From contig JAFAPG010000727.1 in assembly GCA_019247235.1 (NCBI GenBank), positions 1 to 6,553 of the forward strand: a DNA stretch of 6,553 nucleotides, given 5' to 3'. The DNA comes from Acidobacteriota bacterium. GTDB taxonomy: Bacteria; Acidobacteriota; Terriglobia; Terriglobales; Acidobacteriaceae. A program made the position numbers and the translations under genes. Shown here in pieces: positions 6,311 to 6,553 of this stretch. The stretch's first letter is position 1, and every line of letters starts with the position of its first letter. The notes under the pieces were generated by a model. That model was not told the DNA's origin and did no database searches. It was given only the letters and a program-made list of their open reading frames with translations.

Positions 6311-6343
6311 CCATGGGGTCGGCGGTCGAGACCGACACTATGG
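6311..6343. repeat. 33-bp imperfect inverted repeat between the aldehyde and alcohol dehydrogenase genes
   Basis: CCATGGGGTCGG (6311-6322) and CCGACACTATGG (6332-6343) are complementary at 10 of 12 positions around the 9-base centre CGGTCGAGA. A second, tighter symmetry, CGGTC-GA-GACCG (6323-6334), shares the right arm. It lies 65 bases after the aldehyde dehydrogenase stop and about 98 bases before the PQQ dehydrogenase start. There is no following T-run on either strand, so it is not a standard terminator. An operator, an mRNA stem-loop or a processing site are all possible. The rest of the 194-base gap (6214-6407) shows no convincing promoter or gene. Confidence 0.45.
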
Positions 6344-6407
6344 AGTTCGCCCGGCCTGATCTCTACGCTCAGCGCCACGCGCCTATGCCTCATGACGCAA
6401 GCCGGAG

Positions 6408-6553
6408 TCAAATCTGCGCGCAAATGGACTTTGTTTCCGTGTACAAATCTAAGGCCGCTTTGCCCCACTCGCGTCCCCACCCTGATTGTTTGTATCCTCC
6501 GAAGGGCAGAGCCGAGTCGAAGACGTTGTAGCAATTGATCCACACCGTGCCCG
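6408..6553 (-). CDS. Aldehyde dehydrogenase family protein, C-terminal 47 residues (runs off the right edge)
   Basis: Open minus-strand frame from the window edge (first full codon at 6551) to TGA at 6410-6408. The translation starts GTVWINCYNVFDSALPFGG and continues YKQSGWGREWGKAALDLYTETKS. This is the strongly conserved end of NAD(P)-dependent aldehyde dehydrogenases: the WIN strand, the PFGGYKQSGxGRE signature and the terminal YTETK strand. The wording is closest to the ALDH1/2 and phenylacetaldehyde dehydrogenase style, as far as memory allows. The catalytic Cys and Glu lie outside the window. The enzyme would convert an aldehyde to the carboxylic acid, the natural next step after the neighbouring alcohol dehydrogenase. 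The 194-base gap to that gene means that co-transcription is possible but not assured. The overlapping longer frame on the same strand (6543-6238) is a shadow. Confidence 0.93.
   Translation of the reverse strand, partial: GTVWINCYNVFDSALPFGGYKQSGWGREWGKAALDLYTETKSICAQI

Noticed and set aside
6238..6543. 101-residue minus-strand frame over the right end
   Set aside because: It overlaps the aldehyde dehydrogenase C-terminus in another frame and is Arg-rich without family features; the 47-residue frame has clear homology-type motifs and is the real gene.

Overview
This window looks like a piece of a bacterial chromosome, moderately GC-rich by eye (not counted). It carries catabolic-type enzymes and two small regulators, and shows no trace of mobile elements, tRNA/rRNA or CRISPR. 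The exported quinohemoprotein (PQQ plus cytochrome c) points to a Gram-negative with a periplasm and a respiratory chain. The overall style fits soil lineages such as Acidobacteriota, Binatota or Proteobacteria, but the sequence does not settle the taxon.

Layout, right to left along the minus strand: the C-terminal end of an NAD(P)-dependent aldehyde dehydrogenase (6553-6408, cut by the window edge). After a 194-base gap that holds a 33-bp dyad comes a complete 717-residue PQQ alcohol dehydrogenase with a C-terminal cytochrome c domain (6213-4060). A 192-base gap with a plausible promoter/operator follows. Then a TetR-family regulator (3867-3244) is almost fused, with one base between stop and start, to a PF04909-type amidohydrolase (3242-2400). 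A plus-strand HxlR-family regulator (1950-2348) converges on the amidohydrolase. It is divergent from a second minus-strand pair: a saccharopine-dehydrogenase-like NAD(P)-binding protein (1714-605) and, 15 bases downstream, an AMP-dependent acyl-CoA synthetase (589 to beyond position 1). The 235-base divergent region contains inverted repeats lying on a possible promoter for that pair.

How the genes could work together (inference): the quinohemoprotein oxidises an alcohol in the periplasm and passes electrons through haem c. The aldehyde dehydrogenase takes the aldehyde to the acid, and the acyl-CoA synthetase activates a carboxylate as its CoA thioester. The amidohydrolase and the saccharopine-dehydrogenase-like protein would act on intermediates that cannot be named from sequence. 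TetR and HxlR regulators would sense a ligand or an electrophile. Whether the two halves form one pathway is not shown by the sequence.

The most interesting single signal is in the PQQ enzyme. The position two residues after the catalytic Asp is itself Asp (D331-F-D333), as in lanthanide-dependent PQQ dehydrogenases, although the rest of the protein looks like a classical calcium-type quinohemoprotein. Two partial genes at the window edges (acyl-CoA synthetase and aldehyde dehydrogenase) were found by translating the open-ended frames directly.
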